64,000 nt of DNA, taken from NCBI GenBank assembly GCA_035390885.1, contig DAOOUW010000006.1:1-64000 (forward strand), read 5' to 3'. Numbering within the stretch: the first letter of the stretch is position 1; each line of letters opens with the position of its first letter. The position numbers and the translations under genes are program-made. Below, one piece after another: positions 43,642-53,516 of this stretch. Origin of the DNA: JAOAFT01 sp035390885 (GTDB lineage Bacteria; Bacteroidota; Ignavibacteria; UBA10030). The notes beneath the pieces were generated by a model. The model saw nothing but the letters and a program-made list of their open reading frames with translations. It did no database searches and was not told the origin of the DNA.

Positions 43642-44976
43642 ATGCATAGTTGGTTAGAATGTATTCGGTGTGGTAAGCGATATTCTATTTTTGACATCAT
43701 CTATCGTTGCGAAGATTGTGGAGGTCTTTTAGATGTTCAGCATGATTTGACGACGCTGAAGCGGAAAAGTCCAGCGTCCTGGAAAAAATTATTTGATGGA
43801 CGAACTCGTACAAATACATGGCCCTATGGAAGCGGTGTTTGGGGAAAGAAAGAATGGGTTTGTCCTGAAGTTGCAAATGAAAATGTCGTTTCGATGTACG
43901 AAGGTCATACCAATTGTTTTTGGGCAGAACGACTTGGAAAAGAAATTGGAGTTCCGGATCTGTGGGTGAAATTGTCCGGCAATAGTCATACAGGCTCATT
44001 CAAAGATTTAGGAATGACCGTTTTAATTTCTGTTGTTAAGCAGATGATTGCCGATGGGAAGAATATTCGCGCTGTTGCGTGCGCTTCGACCGGCGATACA
44101 TCGGCGGCGCTATCCGCTTATGGCGCTGCGGCAGGTATTCCAACAATTGTCTTTCTACCGAAAGGGAAAGTTTCCACTGCGCAATTGGTGCAGCCAATTT
44201 CCAATGGCGCAACAGTACTATCGCTTGAAACAGATTTTGATGGATGTATGAAGATCGTTCAAGAGATTACGAAAGACCAAACAATTTATCTTGCAAACTC
44301 GATGAATTCTTTGCGAATGGAGGGGCAGAAGACTGTTGGGATTGAGATTGTCGAGCAGTTCGATTGGGAAGTTCCAGATTGGATGATCATACCGGCGGGA
44401 AATCTTGGAAACGTTAGCGCATTGGGGAAAGGATTGCTCATGATGCGTGAACTTGGATTGATTTCAAAACTTCCAAGAATTGCGTGTGCGCAAGCTGCAA
44501 ATGCAAATCCATTATACCTGAGTTTCAAAACGAATTTTAGAAAATATCGCGCTGTTCAAGCAAAAAAGACGCTTGCTTCTGCAATTCAAATTGGCGCGCC
44601 AGTAAGTTACGAGCGTGCGGTAAAAGTTCTGAAGGAATTCGATGGCATTGTGGAACAGGCAAGTGAAAATGAACTTGCCAATTCAGCGGCAAAAGCTGAT
44701 AGAGCAGGACTCTTTACGTGTCCTCAAACAGGTGTTGCGCTTGCAGTAATGGAAAAGTTAATTCGCCGAGGAGTTATAAAAAAGAACCAGCGAGTTGTTG
44801 TGATTTCGACTGCGCACGGATTAAAATTTTCCCAGTTCAAAGTTGATTACCATGAACAAACGCTTCAGGGAGTTCGGTCGAAGTATCCAAATCCCCCAAT
44901 TGTTCTTCCTGCAACGGTTGATGCAGTGCAAAAAGCAATTGACAAAGCAGTTGCCAAAGTAAAGAAGAAGTTGTAG
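43642..44976 (+). CDS. thrC: Threonine synthase
   Basis: A PLP enzyme converting phosphohomoserine to threonine. The 444 residues begin with a zinc-ribbon-like segment (Cys7, Cys10, Cys23, Cys26). The PLP lysine lies in GNSHTGSFKDLGM, followed by ACASTGDTSAALSAYG, PAGNLGNVSALGKG and STAHGLKFSQ. AGGAAA precedes the start. It is the last gene of the roughly 19.5-kb amino-acid run; together with lysC, hom and the kinase candidate it completes threonine synthesis except for Asd. Confidence 0.96.
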   Translation: MHSWLECIRCGKRYSIFDIIYRCEDCGGLLDVQHDLTTLKRKSPASWKKLFDGRTRTNTWPYGSGVWGKKEWVCPEVANENVVSMYEGHTNCFWAERLGKEIGVPDLWVKLSGNSHTGSFKDLGMTVLISVVKQMIADGKNIRAVACASTGDTSAALSAYGAAAGIPTIVFLPKGKVSTAQLVQPISNGATVLSLETDFDGCMKIVQEITKDQTIYLANSMNSLRMEGQKTVGIEIVEQFDWEVPDWMIIPAGNLGNVSALGKGLLMMRELGLISKLPRIACAQAANANPLYLSFKTNFRKYRAVQAKKTLASAIQIGAPVSYERAVKVLKEFDGIVEQASENELANSAAKADRAGLFTCPQTGVALAVMEKLIRRGVIKKNQRVVVISTAHGLKFSQFKVDYHEQTLQGVRSKYPNPPIVLPATVDAVQKAIDKAVAKVKKKL

Positions 44977-45265
44977 AACAAAAACTTGGGAAGAGAAGGT
45001 TAAGCGGGGAAGCGCTAAATTTTGAAGCGAATGTAAATCAAAGGATAAAAAAAGTTTATTTATTTCCCTCATTTCTATATTGGATTTGAGGGACTTAGCC
45101 AAATTATAATTCTATGTGAACTTGTTTATTGCGTGTTGGTGAAATTAGCAACAAGGAATTTGTCATTGTTGCAATACCATCCGGACGGATTATAAAAAGT
45201 AATTTCTGAAGCAACCAGTTTACGACCTAAGTTAGATCGGTACCATTCTTAAAGAGAAAATGTAA
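44977..45265. other. Intergenic region between convergent genes
   Basis: About 290 bases between thrC and the convergent DUF3108 gene. A small hairpin CCCTCA (45066-45071) / TGAGGG (45087-45092) is present, but no clear terminator with a T-tract, RNA gene or reading frame is seen. Confidence 0.4.
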
Positions 45266-46126
45266 TTATTTCTTTGGGGCTTTTTGTGATTTGCTGGCGG
45301 GCGGATTCCATCCATTTCGCTCCCATTTTATTAGTTCGACAGAAATTGAACCAAGCATAACGTTCAAAGTTGCTTTAATTGGAATATGGGCTGAGTCATT
45401 GCTAAACCATCCCATAAATGGTCCACTCAATCCAAAGATACCCTGGAAGTAAGCGTATCCATCGAACTCAAGAACATCAACAGGATAATCAACTGCTCCG
45501 ATTTTTACATAGGTTCGCTTCCGATAGAAATTGAGAGAAGTTGTGCCTTCTTTATAGTTGACGATGGTTGGCACGGAAAATTTTTTGCCGCTGTTGACAT
45601 GAGCTCTGGCAAAATAAAGAATCGAAAGTCCATCAGAGCCTTTTTTTGATAAAGCAATAGAATCAATCGATTTAATTTTGATGGGCTCGCCAAGCGCAGT
45701 ATCTGCAATGCCTTGTTTGATAATAAGGAGTGAATTCTCGCGATCAAAAATATAGTGCGTATAATCCCATTTGTCATGTAGTTGATCCCATGCTTTCGAT
45801 GATCGTGAATAACCTTCTGAATCCATTTCTGTAAGGAAAACAGTATGTAAATTTACAAAAGGAATTCCCGAGTACGAATCGATATATCCAATAGCCGTAT
45901 AGAGCTTTTCATTATTTAATTCGGTTTCCTGAATTACTTTGAAACGAATCGTTCCTAGTTTCAATAACCACCAACTAACTTCATAGGTTAGTTCTTCACC
46001 TGTTAATAGAAATGTTGCCGTAGATGACGGTGAAGAAAAACTTTGCGGGCTTTGGCATTGAACAACAGAATTTACCATTAAAACCAGAAACGCTACAAAT
46101 AGATTTACTCTTTTACGAAATATCAT
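45266..46126 (-). CDS. Secreted DUF3108-family protein
   Basis: A 286-residue protein with a signal peptide (residues 1-24, ending VVQC-Q). The mature part has the DUF3108 pattern: GEELTYEVSWWLLKLGTIRF near the start, then a beta-rich body with YTAIGYIDSYSGIPF, DGLSILYFARA, and VLEFDGYAYFQGIFGLSGPFMGWFSND. Such proteins are envelope beta-barrel-like lipid- or saccharide-binding candidates of unknown function. The start overlaps the stop of the membrane-protein gene upstream by 4 nt, so the two form a small operon. Confidence 0.85.
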   Translation of the reverse strand: MIFRKRVNLFVAFLVLMVNSVVQCQSPQSFSSPSSTATFLLTGEELTYEVSWWLLKLGTIRFKVIQETELNNEKLYTAIGYIDSYSGIPFVNLHTVFLTEMDSEGYSRSSKAWDQLHDKWDYTHYIFDRENSLLIIKQGIADTALGEPIKIKSIDSIALSKKGSDGLSILYFARAHVNSGKKFSVPTIVNYKEGTTSLNFYRKRTYVKIGAVDYPVDVLEFDGYAYFQGIFGLSGPFMGWFSNDSAHIPIKATLNVMLGSISVELIKWERNGWNPPASKSQKAPKK

Positions 46127-46785
46127 ACTTTTTCTCTCTTTCTTCTTACCACATCATAGAAAGAAACTAACCAAATAGCAAAGCCAATCCAGTAAAGCCA
46201 CCATGGATATTGTGCAGGCGCTGTTCGATTCATCACAGATTTGGTATTATAGAGAAACGAACCTACAATAACGATCGCTCCGAGAACGAAGCCAAGAATA
46301 TTCCATAAGTTAAACCGAATTGAAAAATCTTGTGATTCACGCTGAAGAATGTAAATACTGCCGCCTATAAAAAATAATGAAACGATTACTGGAGCGGCAA
46401 CAGGTCCAAGCCATGGTAATGGTATAAGGAATAAAAGGTCCCAGTCAAAGAGCGATAATGGCCATGCAATTGTAATTTTTAAAAAGATGTAATAAAAAAT
46501 ATCCCAGACGCCAAATTCATAGAAAAAGAACATGATACGATTGTGGAGGTTATCGCCAGCACACCATGCAACTGTTGCCAGCATAAGAATAGTTGCAAAT
46601 TCTCGAACGAGTTCAACTCGAAGTAAGTCTGGCTGAATTTCTTGAAGCGGGAAAAAGAAGCCAGTTGGATAAAGCAGTAGCCGCAAGTAAACAACGACTG
46701 CTGATTCAACAAACGCCATTCCAATTGCGAAAAGCGCAAGGACAGCAAGGGTTGTTTTCCACTTGTTTCGTAAGGCTGTTTCCAT
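46123..46785 (-). CDS. Integral membrane protein, unknown
   Basis: A 220-residue protein with about six hydrophobic helices (for example TTLAVLALFAIGMAFVESA, ATILMLATVAWCA, FYYIFLKITIAWPL, APVIVSLFFIGGSIYIL, ILGFVLGAIVIVGSFLY, WWLYWIGFAIWLVSFYDVV) and a basic cytoplasmic tail. Conserved-looking polar features are the Glu in AFVESA and WDLLF. I do not recognise a family. It is translationally coupled (ATGA) to the DUF3108 gene, hinting at a shared envelope role. Confidence 0.75.
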   Translation of the reverse strand: METALRNKWKTTLAVLALFAIGMAFVESAVVVYLRLLLYPTGFFFPLQEIQPDLLRVELVREFATILMLATVAWCAGDNLHNRIMFFFYEFGVWDIFYYIFLKITIAWPLSLFDWDLLFLIPLPWLGPVAAPVIVSLFFIGGSIYILQRESQDFSIRFNLWNILGFVLGAIVIVGSFLYNTKSVMNRTAPAQYPWWLYWIGFAIWLVSFYDVVRRKREKV

Positions 46786-46848
46786 AGCTATTGTTCTGAT
46801 GGAATTTTACATTTATTGGTTAAGTAATATGAAGAAAATTTTTGTTCT

Positions 46849-46876
46849 TTGTCAAGTATATCAGACTCTCTAAATA
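46849..46876 (+). promoter_or_regulatory. Possible promoter of the 971-residue secreted protein
   Basis: TTGTCA (46849-46854) and TAAATA (46871-46876) are 16 nt apart. The leader would be about 150 nt. The match is moderate only. Confidence 0.3.
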
Positions 46877-47034
46877 ATAATAATGTTCATTTGTTTATGA
46901 TTTATCTTTGGCGTTGGGGCATGTTTTATATCACAAACTTTGCAGTATATTTACTTGCATTTCAACAAGAGACTTTCTAACTTTCAAACGCGTGTTAATA
47001 AATTTCCATAAAAAAATTAATTACGGAGGTCATT

Positions 47035-49950
47035 ATGAAAAGATTTGCTATGGTTTTATTTGCCATTTGTCTTGGCTATGCTTCTGTACTATCCCAAACG
47101 ACTGGCGATTATCGCTCTGCAGTAAATGGAGGAAGTTGGGGTACTGCAGGTACATGGGAAAAATTCGATGGCGCTAACTGGGTTGCTGCAACCGCTGCAC
47201 CTGGCGCAACTAATAATGTAACCATCAGAAATGGTTATAATGTTATTCTGGATGCATCCGGAAAGAACTGCAAGAACCTGATTATTGAAACGGGAGCAAC
47301 TTTTACTTCGGGACAGCCTACTGGAACAGTACGATATGTACGTATCAACGGTGATTCTGCAATTATCAATGGTACTTTCGGCGACCCAGTCAATGGAGAT
47401 GGTATATCTTTAGAAAATGCTAGAGCTGATCAAGGGACCGTCGTTATTACTGGCTCCGGAACGTTTGCTCCAAACCGGGTAAGAGTAAATAGTAATGTAT
47501 CTAACACCACGACTGTTTTTGATATTGATACAAAATTTATGTATACGGGAAGCTCTGGTACAGGCGGAGTTGCGATTTATCCTCAAACGGATAATAATAC
47601 GTTTATCTTTAATGCCGGGAAAACAATTACATTTGTAGATTATGGTAACATGTGCGTTGGAAGTAGCATATCAAGCGCTTCTGGACAAAGTGTTACCTTC
47701 ATTGTTAACGGTACTATCGACCTTTCACAACCCAATAGTTCTTTAACGCTCCTTTCGTCTGCCGGCGATACTGCAAAACTTGTTGTAGGTTCTACAGGTT
47801 CAATTATTATTGGAGATCGGCTGTTAACTACAACAATATCGCAAGGCACAAGCATTATACTCAATGATGGTTCAATTGAGGTCAAAGGGAGCGCTGATTT
47901 TTCTAACCCATTAAACAGCATTCAAGGGGCCGGCAATTTTAAACTCGATGATAATGCAACTTTTCTTTGTGGACATCCTGAAGGGCTCAACGGAAGTTTA
48001 AAAAATACAGGAACAATTGATCTGAGTACTAAAGCTAATTACACATTTAAGGCTGATAGTCTTCCTCAAGTAACCGGAGCGTTGTTGCCGGAGGAGGTTG
48101 GAAAGTTGACGATTATCGATTCTTTATCGCTAAATTTATCACAATCGGTTGTTGTTGATTCTGGATTAATCTTTAATAAAGGTAAAGTTTTGACGGGTGA
48201 TTACTTTTTGACATTAGGGCCAACCGCTACGGTTACTGGCGCTGGCGCGGGAAAATTTGTCGAAGGTAATGTTCTTGCAACACTTTCCGCTCTCTCGAGC
48301 GTTGCAACATGGCCAATCGGTATCGATAGTACTTATTTACCAGCGCAATTATATTATAGTAATGTAATCCAAGAAGGGAAGTTAGGGGTAGCTATCAGAC
48401 AAAAAAATGCGACCCCGTTGCCGCTATCAATAAATCCGGAAGTATTTGTTGCAAATACATACGGGTCTGTTTTACTCATTGATCCAATTGATATTCATCC
48501 TGATTCTTTGATGGTTACATTTAATTTTTCGGAGTTGCCGCCTACTTTTACTGCAGACTCGTTGCAGGTAATTTGTGTCGACGAGGAAAATCCTCTTTGG
48601 AATAAACTAACAATCAATCGAATTGATTCGGCAAATGGCATAATGGTCGTAAGTGGTAGAATATCTCCCTCTCAGTTCGTACTGGTTGGCCCGAGTGGGG
48701 TTTTAGCTTTTGATATTCCGAACTATGATGATTATACCGGTACAAATTTTGGCAATGTTGCAATTGGAACATCGAGTGAAAGAATATTTTCGATTACGAA
48801 TACCGGGAATATTCCCGCACAAATCGACTCAATTACAAATAATTCTTCGGAGTTTGTTTTAACACTCCCAACAATGCCTGCTGTGATAAATCCAGCTGAA
48901 ACTCTTCATGTCCCGATCACATTTACTCCGGCTTCTCTTGGTAGATATGAAGCAACAATAAAAGTGTATTCCACCAATACTATTTCCTTGGTTGATAGCG
49001 GTACAATCAGTGGTATTGGCGACTTTGGCTCAATTAGTAAAATTAGGGACGCAAGGGCATTACCGAATGGTACCGTAGTTACTGTTCAAGGCGTTGCGAC
49101 GCGTGTCAAAGGCGCTTATACATTTATTCAGGATACAACCGGTGGTATAAATGTCTATGGTAGGAGCGGCGCTTTTGCGGACTCGGTTACAAGCGGTTAT
49201 GTACAGATGGGAGCTGTGATCAAAGTAATGGGCAAACTCTCTGAGTATAATGGGTTGAAAGAAATAAATATTACAGATCTTAAAGGATGGCAGAAAGAAG
49301 GAATGACGGAATTGCCCACTCCAATTGCAACGAGTTTGGCTGAGATTGCGAGTATTGGCGAGCAATATGAATCTATGCTTATTACCGTTCCAAATATTAC
49401 TATCTCGACGACAGATCAAACATTTATAGCGAAGAAAAACTACGATATTTCTGACCCTACCGATCAATCGCATGCTGTTGTATTGCGAATTGGCGATGCC
49501 CGTGATACCGATGTTGCCGGTACATCGGTGCCAACAACATTGTTTACATTTACAGGCGTCTTAGGTCAGTATTCATCCACTACGGGTGGATATCAATTAC
49601 TGCCAATTTTAACGACAGATATACAAATTCAAGTTGATGTCGAGAAGGAAGATGCCACTGTGCCCCAAACATTCGTTGCATATCCTGCATATCCAAATCC
49701 ATTCAATCCAACAACGACAATAAAGGTTGGATTACCAGCACGGAGCGAACTTAAAATTAAAGTTTACTCAATCCTTGGTCAGGAAATAGCAACATTGTAT
49801 AATGGGATTCAGAAGGAAGGGTACCATACGCTTGCGTGGGATGCATCGAAACTGGCGAGTGGAATTTACTTTGTGAAAATATCTGCACAACAGCTCGATG
49901 GAAATCGTCAACAATTCAATAATATTATGAAAGTAGTGTTGATGAAGTAA
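47035..49950 (+). CDS. Large secreted T9SS protein with Hydin-like and OB-fold-like domains
   Basis: A 971-residue protein starting behind GGAGGT with a signal peptide (ending VLSQ, about 1-21). Residues about 22-380 are beta-solenoid/adhesin-like, with a GSWGTAGTWEKFDGANW opening common in Bacteroidota surface proteins. Residues about 560-660 are a Hydin/choice-of-anchor-D Ig fold (FGNVAIGTSSERIFSITNTG, PITFTPASLGRYEATIKV). Residues about 662-870 resemble an OB-fold of the DUF5689/nuclease-associated kind (VVTVQGVATRVKGAYTFIQD, GGINVY). The sorting domain closes the chain (YPNPFNPTTTIK, ending MKVVLMK). It is probably a surface adhesin or matrix protein; no enzyme motif was found. Confidence 0.82.
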   Translation: MKRFAMVLFAICLGYASVLSQTTGDYRSAVNGGSWGTAGTWEKFDGANWVAATAAPGATNNVTIRNGYNVILDASGKNCKNLIIETGATFTSGQPTGTVRYVRINGDSAIINGTFGDPVNGDGISLENARADQGTVVITGSGTFAPNRVRVNSNVSNTTTVFDIDTKFMYTGSSGTGGVAIYPQTDNNTFIFNAGKTITFVDYGNMCVGSSISSASGQSVTFIVNGTIDLSQPNSSLTLLSSAGDTAKLVVGSTGSIIIGDRLLTTTISQGTSIILNDGSIEVKGSADFSNPLNSIQGAGNFKLDDNATFLCGHPEGLNGSLKNTGTIDLSTKANYTFKADSLPQVTGALLPEEVGKLTIIDSLSLNLSQSVVVDSGLIFNKGKVLTGDYFLTLGPTATVTGAGAGKFVEGNVLATLSALSSVATWPIGIDSTYLPAQLYYSNVIQEGKLGVAIRQKNATPLPLSINPEVFVANTYGSVLLIDPIDIHPDSLMVTFNFSELPPTFTADSLQVICVDEENPLWNKLTINRIDSANGIMVVSGRISPSQFVLVGPSGVLAFDIPNYDDYTGTNFGNVAIGTSSERIFSITNTGNIPAQIDSITNNSSEFVLTLPTMPAVINPAETLHVPITFTPASLGRYEATIKVYSTNTISLVDSGTISGIGDFGSISKIRDARALPNGTVVTVQGVATRVKGAYTFIQDTTGGINVYGRSGAFADSVTSGYVQMGAVIKVMGKLSEYNGLKEINITDLKGWQKEGMTELPTPIATSLAEIASIGEQYESMLITVPNITISTTDQTFIAKKNYDISDPTDQSHAVVLRIGDARDTDVAGTSVPTTLFTFTGVLGQYSSTTGGYQLLPILTTDIQIQVDVEKEDATVPQTFVAYPAYPNPFNPTTTIKVGLPARSELKIKVYSILGQEIATLYNGIQKEGYHTLAWDASKLASGIYFVKISAQQLDGNRQQFNNIMKVVLMK

Positions 49951-49972
49951 GTCAAGCTTAGAGTTTGTTTGG

Positions 49973-50012
49973 AAACGGGCGACTTCGTGAAAAACGGAGC
50001 GCCCGTTTTTTA
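49973..50012 (+). terminator. Intrinsic terminator between convergent genes
   Basis: AACGGGCG and CGCCCGTT arms (about 49974-49981 and 50000-50007) are followed by TTTTTATTTT. It ends the large secreted-protein gene and may also serve the minus-strand TPR gene cluster. Confidence 0.85.
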
Positions 50013-50025
50013 TTTTACATCCTTA

Positions 50026-51810
50026 CTAATGGCAGTAGCTATCAATGAGAGGTTGAGCTTCGGTAAAACCGAGTGCCAGTGCATTCTTAAAATCATCGCA
50101 CGACTGTTCTCTTTTTCCTAATTGATAGAAAACAATGCCACGATTTGCGTATGCTTTTCCCCATGTTGGTTTCAACTGAATTGCAGTATTGAAATCTGAA
50201 AGAGCTTGCTCATACTGTTGATTTCGAAGGAACGCGATTCCTCGTTCATGGTAGTATGTCTTGTCTTTTGGATCGAGATTGATGGCGGATGTAAATGAAT
50301 CAATGGCCTTATCGAATTCCCGTGTGCGTAAATAGATTGTTCCAAGTTGTTGGTAGTATTGAGGTACTTTTGGGTCGAGTTCAATTGCCGAAAGATAATC
50401 TTTTATAGCCGCTGTTGTGTCGCCAAGTTTCCAGTATGCAAATCCGCGCTCGATATACACTTCTGAAATGTGGTTATTGTGTTGCAGTGAACGATTCAAC
50501 AAATCAATTGTTGTAAGATAATTTTTCAATGCTAACTGTAAATCTCCTTCCAATTTATAAGCGAAGGCGAGCATATTATTTCTGCTGTACTCTGTCGGAC
50601 TTTTGACGCTTGCATCGGTGAATAATGTTAGTGTATCTTTCCATACTTTGGTTCGTTGATGAGTTTCAACGCCGAAGAGAATGGTTATGAAAATGAGAAG
50701 GATTAAGATGATACGTCGAAGGTTCTTGTTCTTTTGCATCAAAGTATCGAGTGCAGTTCCAACAAAGAATGAAATTCCGAGGTAGGGAAGATAAGTGTAC
50801 CGCTCTGCTACGACAGCATATCCCAATGGAAAAATTTGAAGTACAAGAATGATTGTAGTAATGAAAAAGAATAATCCAAATTGATATTCACGAGAGCATC
50901 GCCATCGCTTCCAGAGGAAAGCAATTACGATGATAACAAAAAGAGGCGAGAGGTAATATTCTGTTGGAAGCAGGTTACCGAGTTTTGTAGGAAATGGATG
51001 AATTGCCGAAAGCGATGTTGGGAAGAAATATTTGATGCAATAGTAACTGAACGCATAACAAGTCAAGAATGGTCTATCGAACAATGTAAAATCCTGATGA
51101 AAATGGGGATGATTCCCTGCATGCTGTGAGAGGAGCGAAATGATGCCAAAGAGAAGCGACAGCGCTAAGTAAGGAATTTTTTCTAAAATATCTTTTGACC
51201 ATTTTCGATGTTGGTACCAGTCAATGAGGAATAATACAATTGGCAACATCACTGCAGCAGATTTTGAAAGCAGCGAACACAGGAAAGCTCCTATCGACAA
51301 CCAGAGCCAGGTTTTCTTTTGTGTTGAATGATACTGAAGATACCATAACAAGGAAAGGAGGAAGAAGAAAGCATAAAGCACATCTTTTCTCTCTGTAATC
51401 CATGCAACCGATTCGACGTGCATGGGATGAATTCCAAGGATCAATGCAGAAAATAGAGCAACAAACGGTCGAGGTTGTATTTTTCTGACCACAAAGTAGA
51501 CAAGCAAAATATTTATAAGATGAAAAATGTAGTTTGTCAGGTGGAAATAGAATGGATTTAGTCCAGTAAAGTGATAATTGAGTGCAAACGAAAGCGTTGT
51601 CAACGGATGGTACATTCCCACGTAGTAGGAACGAAACATTTTCAGAATATTTTGAGGCGAGAGGGATTTTATATCTTCATTTAGAATTATATGATGCGGA
51701 TCATCCCAAGCAGTATAGCCGTTGAAGAGCGATGGGAAGTACGCTGTTGCTGATATTACTACGATAAGGACTAATAAAAATTTTTGATGATGTTCTATCC
51801 ATTGAAGCAT
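50026..51810 (-). CDS. GT-C-like membrane protein with C-terminal TPRs (TMTC-like)
   Basis: A 594-residue protein. Residues 1 to about 400 carry about ten transmembrane helices of the GT-C glycosyltransferase type, with the first-loop acidic motif AWDDPHHI and the family mark HPMHVESVAWITERKDVLY. Residues about 415-590 are tetratricopeptide repeats (AYANRGIVFYQLGKREQS and relatives). The order is that of TMTC/O-mannosyltransferase-like proteins, which use lipid-linked sugars. It could glycosylate exported proteins. The start shares one base with the stop of the next paralogue (TAATG). It is clearly more divergent from the other two copies than they are from each other. Confidence 0.85.
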   Translation of the reverse strand: MLQWIEHHQKFLLVLIVVISATAYFPSLFNGYTAWDDPHHIILNEDIKSLSPQNILKMFRSYYVGMYHPLTTLSFALNYHFTGLNPFYFHLTNYIFHLINILLVYFVVRKIQPRPFVALFSALILGIHPMHVESVAWITERKDVLYAFFFLLSLLWYLQYHSTQKKTWLWLSIGAFLCSLLSKSAAVMLPIVLFLIDWYQHRKWSKDILEKIPYLALSLLFGIISLLSQHAGNHPHFHQDFTLFDRPFLTCYAFSYYCIKYFFPTSLSAIHPFPTKLGNLLPTEYYLSPLFVIIVIAFLWKRWRCSREYQFGLFFFITTIILVLQIFPLGYAVVAERYTYLPYLGISFFVGTALDTLMQKNKNLRRIILILLIFITILFGVETHQRTKVWKDTLTLFTDASVKSPTEYSRNNMLAFAYKLEGDLQLALKNYLTTIDLLNRSLQHNNHISEVYIERGFAYWKLGDTTAAIKDYLSAIELDPKVPQYYQQLGTIYLRTREFDKAIDSFTSAINLDPKDKTYYHERGIAFLRNQQYEQALSDFNTAIQLKPTWGKAYANRGIVFYQLGKREQSCDDFKNALALGFTEAQPLIDSYCH

Positions 51811-53516
51811 TAGCGCTTACCTTTACAGTATTGTTCGAGTAGCGGTTGAGCCTGATGAAATCCGAGTTCATAGGCTTTTTGAAAATCTGCACATGCTTCA
51901 GTATTACGATTGAGATTGATAAACACAATTCCACGATTTGCGTACGCTTGACTATAGAGAGAATCGAGAGAAAGAGCTTGAGTAAAATCCGCAAGGGCAT
52001 TGTCGTACATCTTCAGGCGAAGGTTTGCAAGTCCTCGCAACTCAAAAATCTCAGCGGTGCAAATATCTTTTGGAGCAATCTCGATAAGATTAGAAAGGTC
52101 TCGTCGAGCTTCATCGTATCGTTTTAATTTCATCAGTAATCTCCCACGTTGTTCATAACCTCCATAGTATGTGGAATCATACTGAATTGCCTTTGTAAAA
52201 TCGCTGAGAGCTCCCAAAGTATCTGCATTATTGAGTTTTTTTATTCCTTCTGATAAATAACCAAGGCAAAGCATGTTTCCTGTCGTTTCATTCAATCCGG
52301 TTTTTTTGATAGCATCGTCGAAGAGAGAGATAGTATTATTCCAGACTTTTACACGACTGTACGTGATAGAAGAAAAAAGGATTGTAATGATAAGGAGAAT
52401 TGGAACAAGAGTTTTTTTTGTCCATTGGAGATGAGATGCGATTGTGATTGCCCCTTGAGCAACTGCTATCGAAAGTCCAATGTAAGCAATGTAAGTGTAT
52501 CGTTCAGCAACGACGGCTGAGCCGACGGGGAAAAGATGGAGATAAAGCACAATGTGTAAGAAGAAGAATCCAAGAGCAAACTTCATCATTCGTTGGTCTT
52601 TCCAGCGGATAAATAGTAAAGCAATCAAGCCAATGACTACCAAAGGAGCAACATAGTAATTCCACGGTAACCATCCATTTACTTTCGTTGGAAAAGGATG
52701 GAAGACACAAAGTCCAACTGGAGCAAAATAATGGAGAGCATAGAAAGCAATAGCATAGAATGCGAGGAAAATTCTATCGATGGCTGTATAGGATTCGAAG
52801 AAAGAAGTATTGCCTTGTGGAGTTTGCGTCAAAAGTGAAATGATGCCAAAAGCAAGAGCAAGAAGGAAGAAAGGAATAAATCTCAGTAAGTTGCTTTTTG
52901 TCCATGGTCGTTGCTGATACCAGTGGATGAGTAATAGAAGAACAGGGAATGTTACAGCGGCAGACTTCGAGAGTAATGAAAGCGTATACCACAGAAGACT
53001 AAACCAGTAAGAACGAGCTTGTTGAGAATCGGCGTAACGCAGGTAAGACAGGAGAGCAAGGAAGTAGAAGAAGGTATAGAGTACGTCTTTACGTTCTGTA
53101 ACCCATGCAACGGATTCAACGTGCATTGGATGGATGGCAAAGATGAGAGCGGCGAAGAGAGCTGTTGGCGTATGGTTGATGAGCCGACGAACGACAAAGT
53201 AAACGAGAACAATGTTAGCAAGATGGAAGAGGAGATTGATGAGGTGGAAGAATCGAGGGTCGACGCCAAAGAGCGCTCGTTCGATTGCAAAGCTCAAGGT
53301 AACCAATGGTTGATACATCGAGACGTAAGACTTTGTGAACATCGAACGAATATTTTCCCATCGCAATGAACTAATATCGGGATTTGCCATAACGACCTGC
53401 GGATCATCCCACCAGATAAAATCATTGTGGAGAGTTCCATAGTAAAGAACAAAAGCTACAGCAAGGATAGCCACTAGGAAATAGGGCGCTTGTTTTTCCG
53501 TTATGTGATAATTCAT
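51810..53516 (-). CDS. GT-C-like membrane protein with C-terminal TPRs, paralogue 2
   Basis: A 568-residue product if translation starts at ATG 53516, whose ATGA overlaps the upstream stop; a TTG at 53534 would add 6 residues. It has the same order as its neighbours: DFIWWDDPQVV in the first loop, HPMHVESVAWVTERKDVLY, multiple membrane helices, then TPRs (GGYEQRGRLLMKLKRYDEA, AYANRGIVFINLNRNTEA). The central 1,091 nt (52294-53384) appear identical to paralogue 3, whereas its first 40 or so residues and its TPR tail differ. This pattern suggests gene conversion. Confidence 0.85.
   Translation of the reverse strand: MNYHITEKQAPYFLVAILAVAFVLYYGTLHNDFIWWDDPQVVMANPDISSLRWENIRSMFTKSYVSMYQPLVTLSFAIERALFGVDPRFFHLINLLFHLANIVLVYFVVRRLINHTPTALFAALIFAIHPMHVESVAWVTERKDVLYTFFYFLALLSYLRYADSQQARSYWFSLLWYTLSLLSKSAAVTFPVLLLLIHWYQQRPWTKSNLLRFIPFFLLALAFGIISLLTQTPQGNTSFFESYTAIDRIFLAFYAIAFYALHYFAPVGLCVFHPFPTKVNGWLPWNYYVAPLVVIGLIALLFIRWKDQRMMKFALGFFFLHIVLYLHLFPVGSAVVAERYTYIAYIGLSIAVAQGAITIASHLQWTKKTLVPILLIITILFSSITYSRVKVWNNTISLFDDAIKKTGLNETTGNMLCLGYLSEGIKKLNNADTLGALSDFTKAIQYDSTYYGGYEQRGRLLMKLKRYDEARRDLSNLIEIAPKDICTAEIFELRGLANLRLKMYDNALADFTQALSLDSLYSQAYANRGIVFINLNRNTEACADFQKAYELGFHQAQPLLEQYCKGKR
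52294..53384. repeat. 1,091-bp block, copy A (copy B at 53991-55081)
   Basis: Both copies, offset by 1,697 nt, appear identical in the lines compared, and all six translated reading frames within them match. The block begins at AATCCGG and ends at ATATCGGGATT. It spans the catalytic membrane core of two adjacent genes. Confidence 0.9.

Noticed and set aside
53019..53369. 116-codon plus-strand frame, repeated identically at 54716-55066
   Set aside because: The repetition only reflects the identical 1,091-bp block; it is antisense to the membrane protein core.
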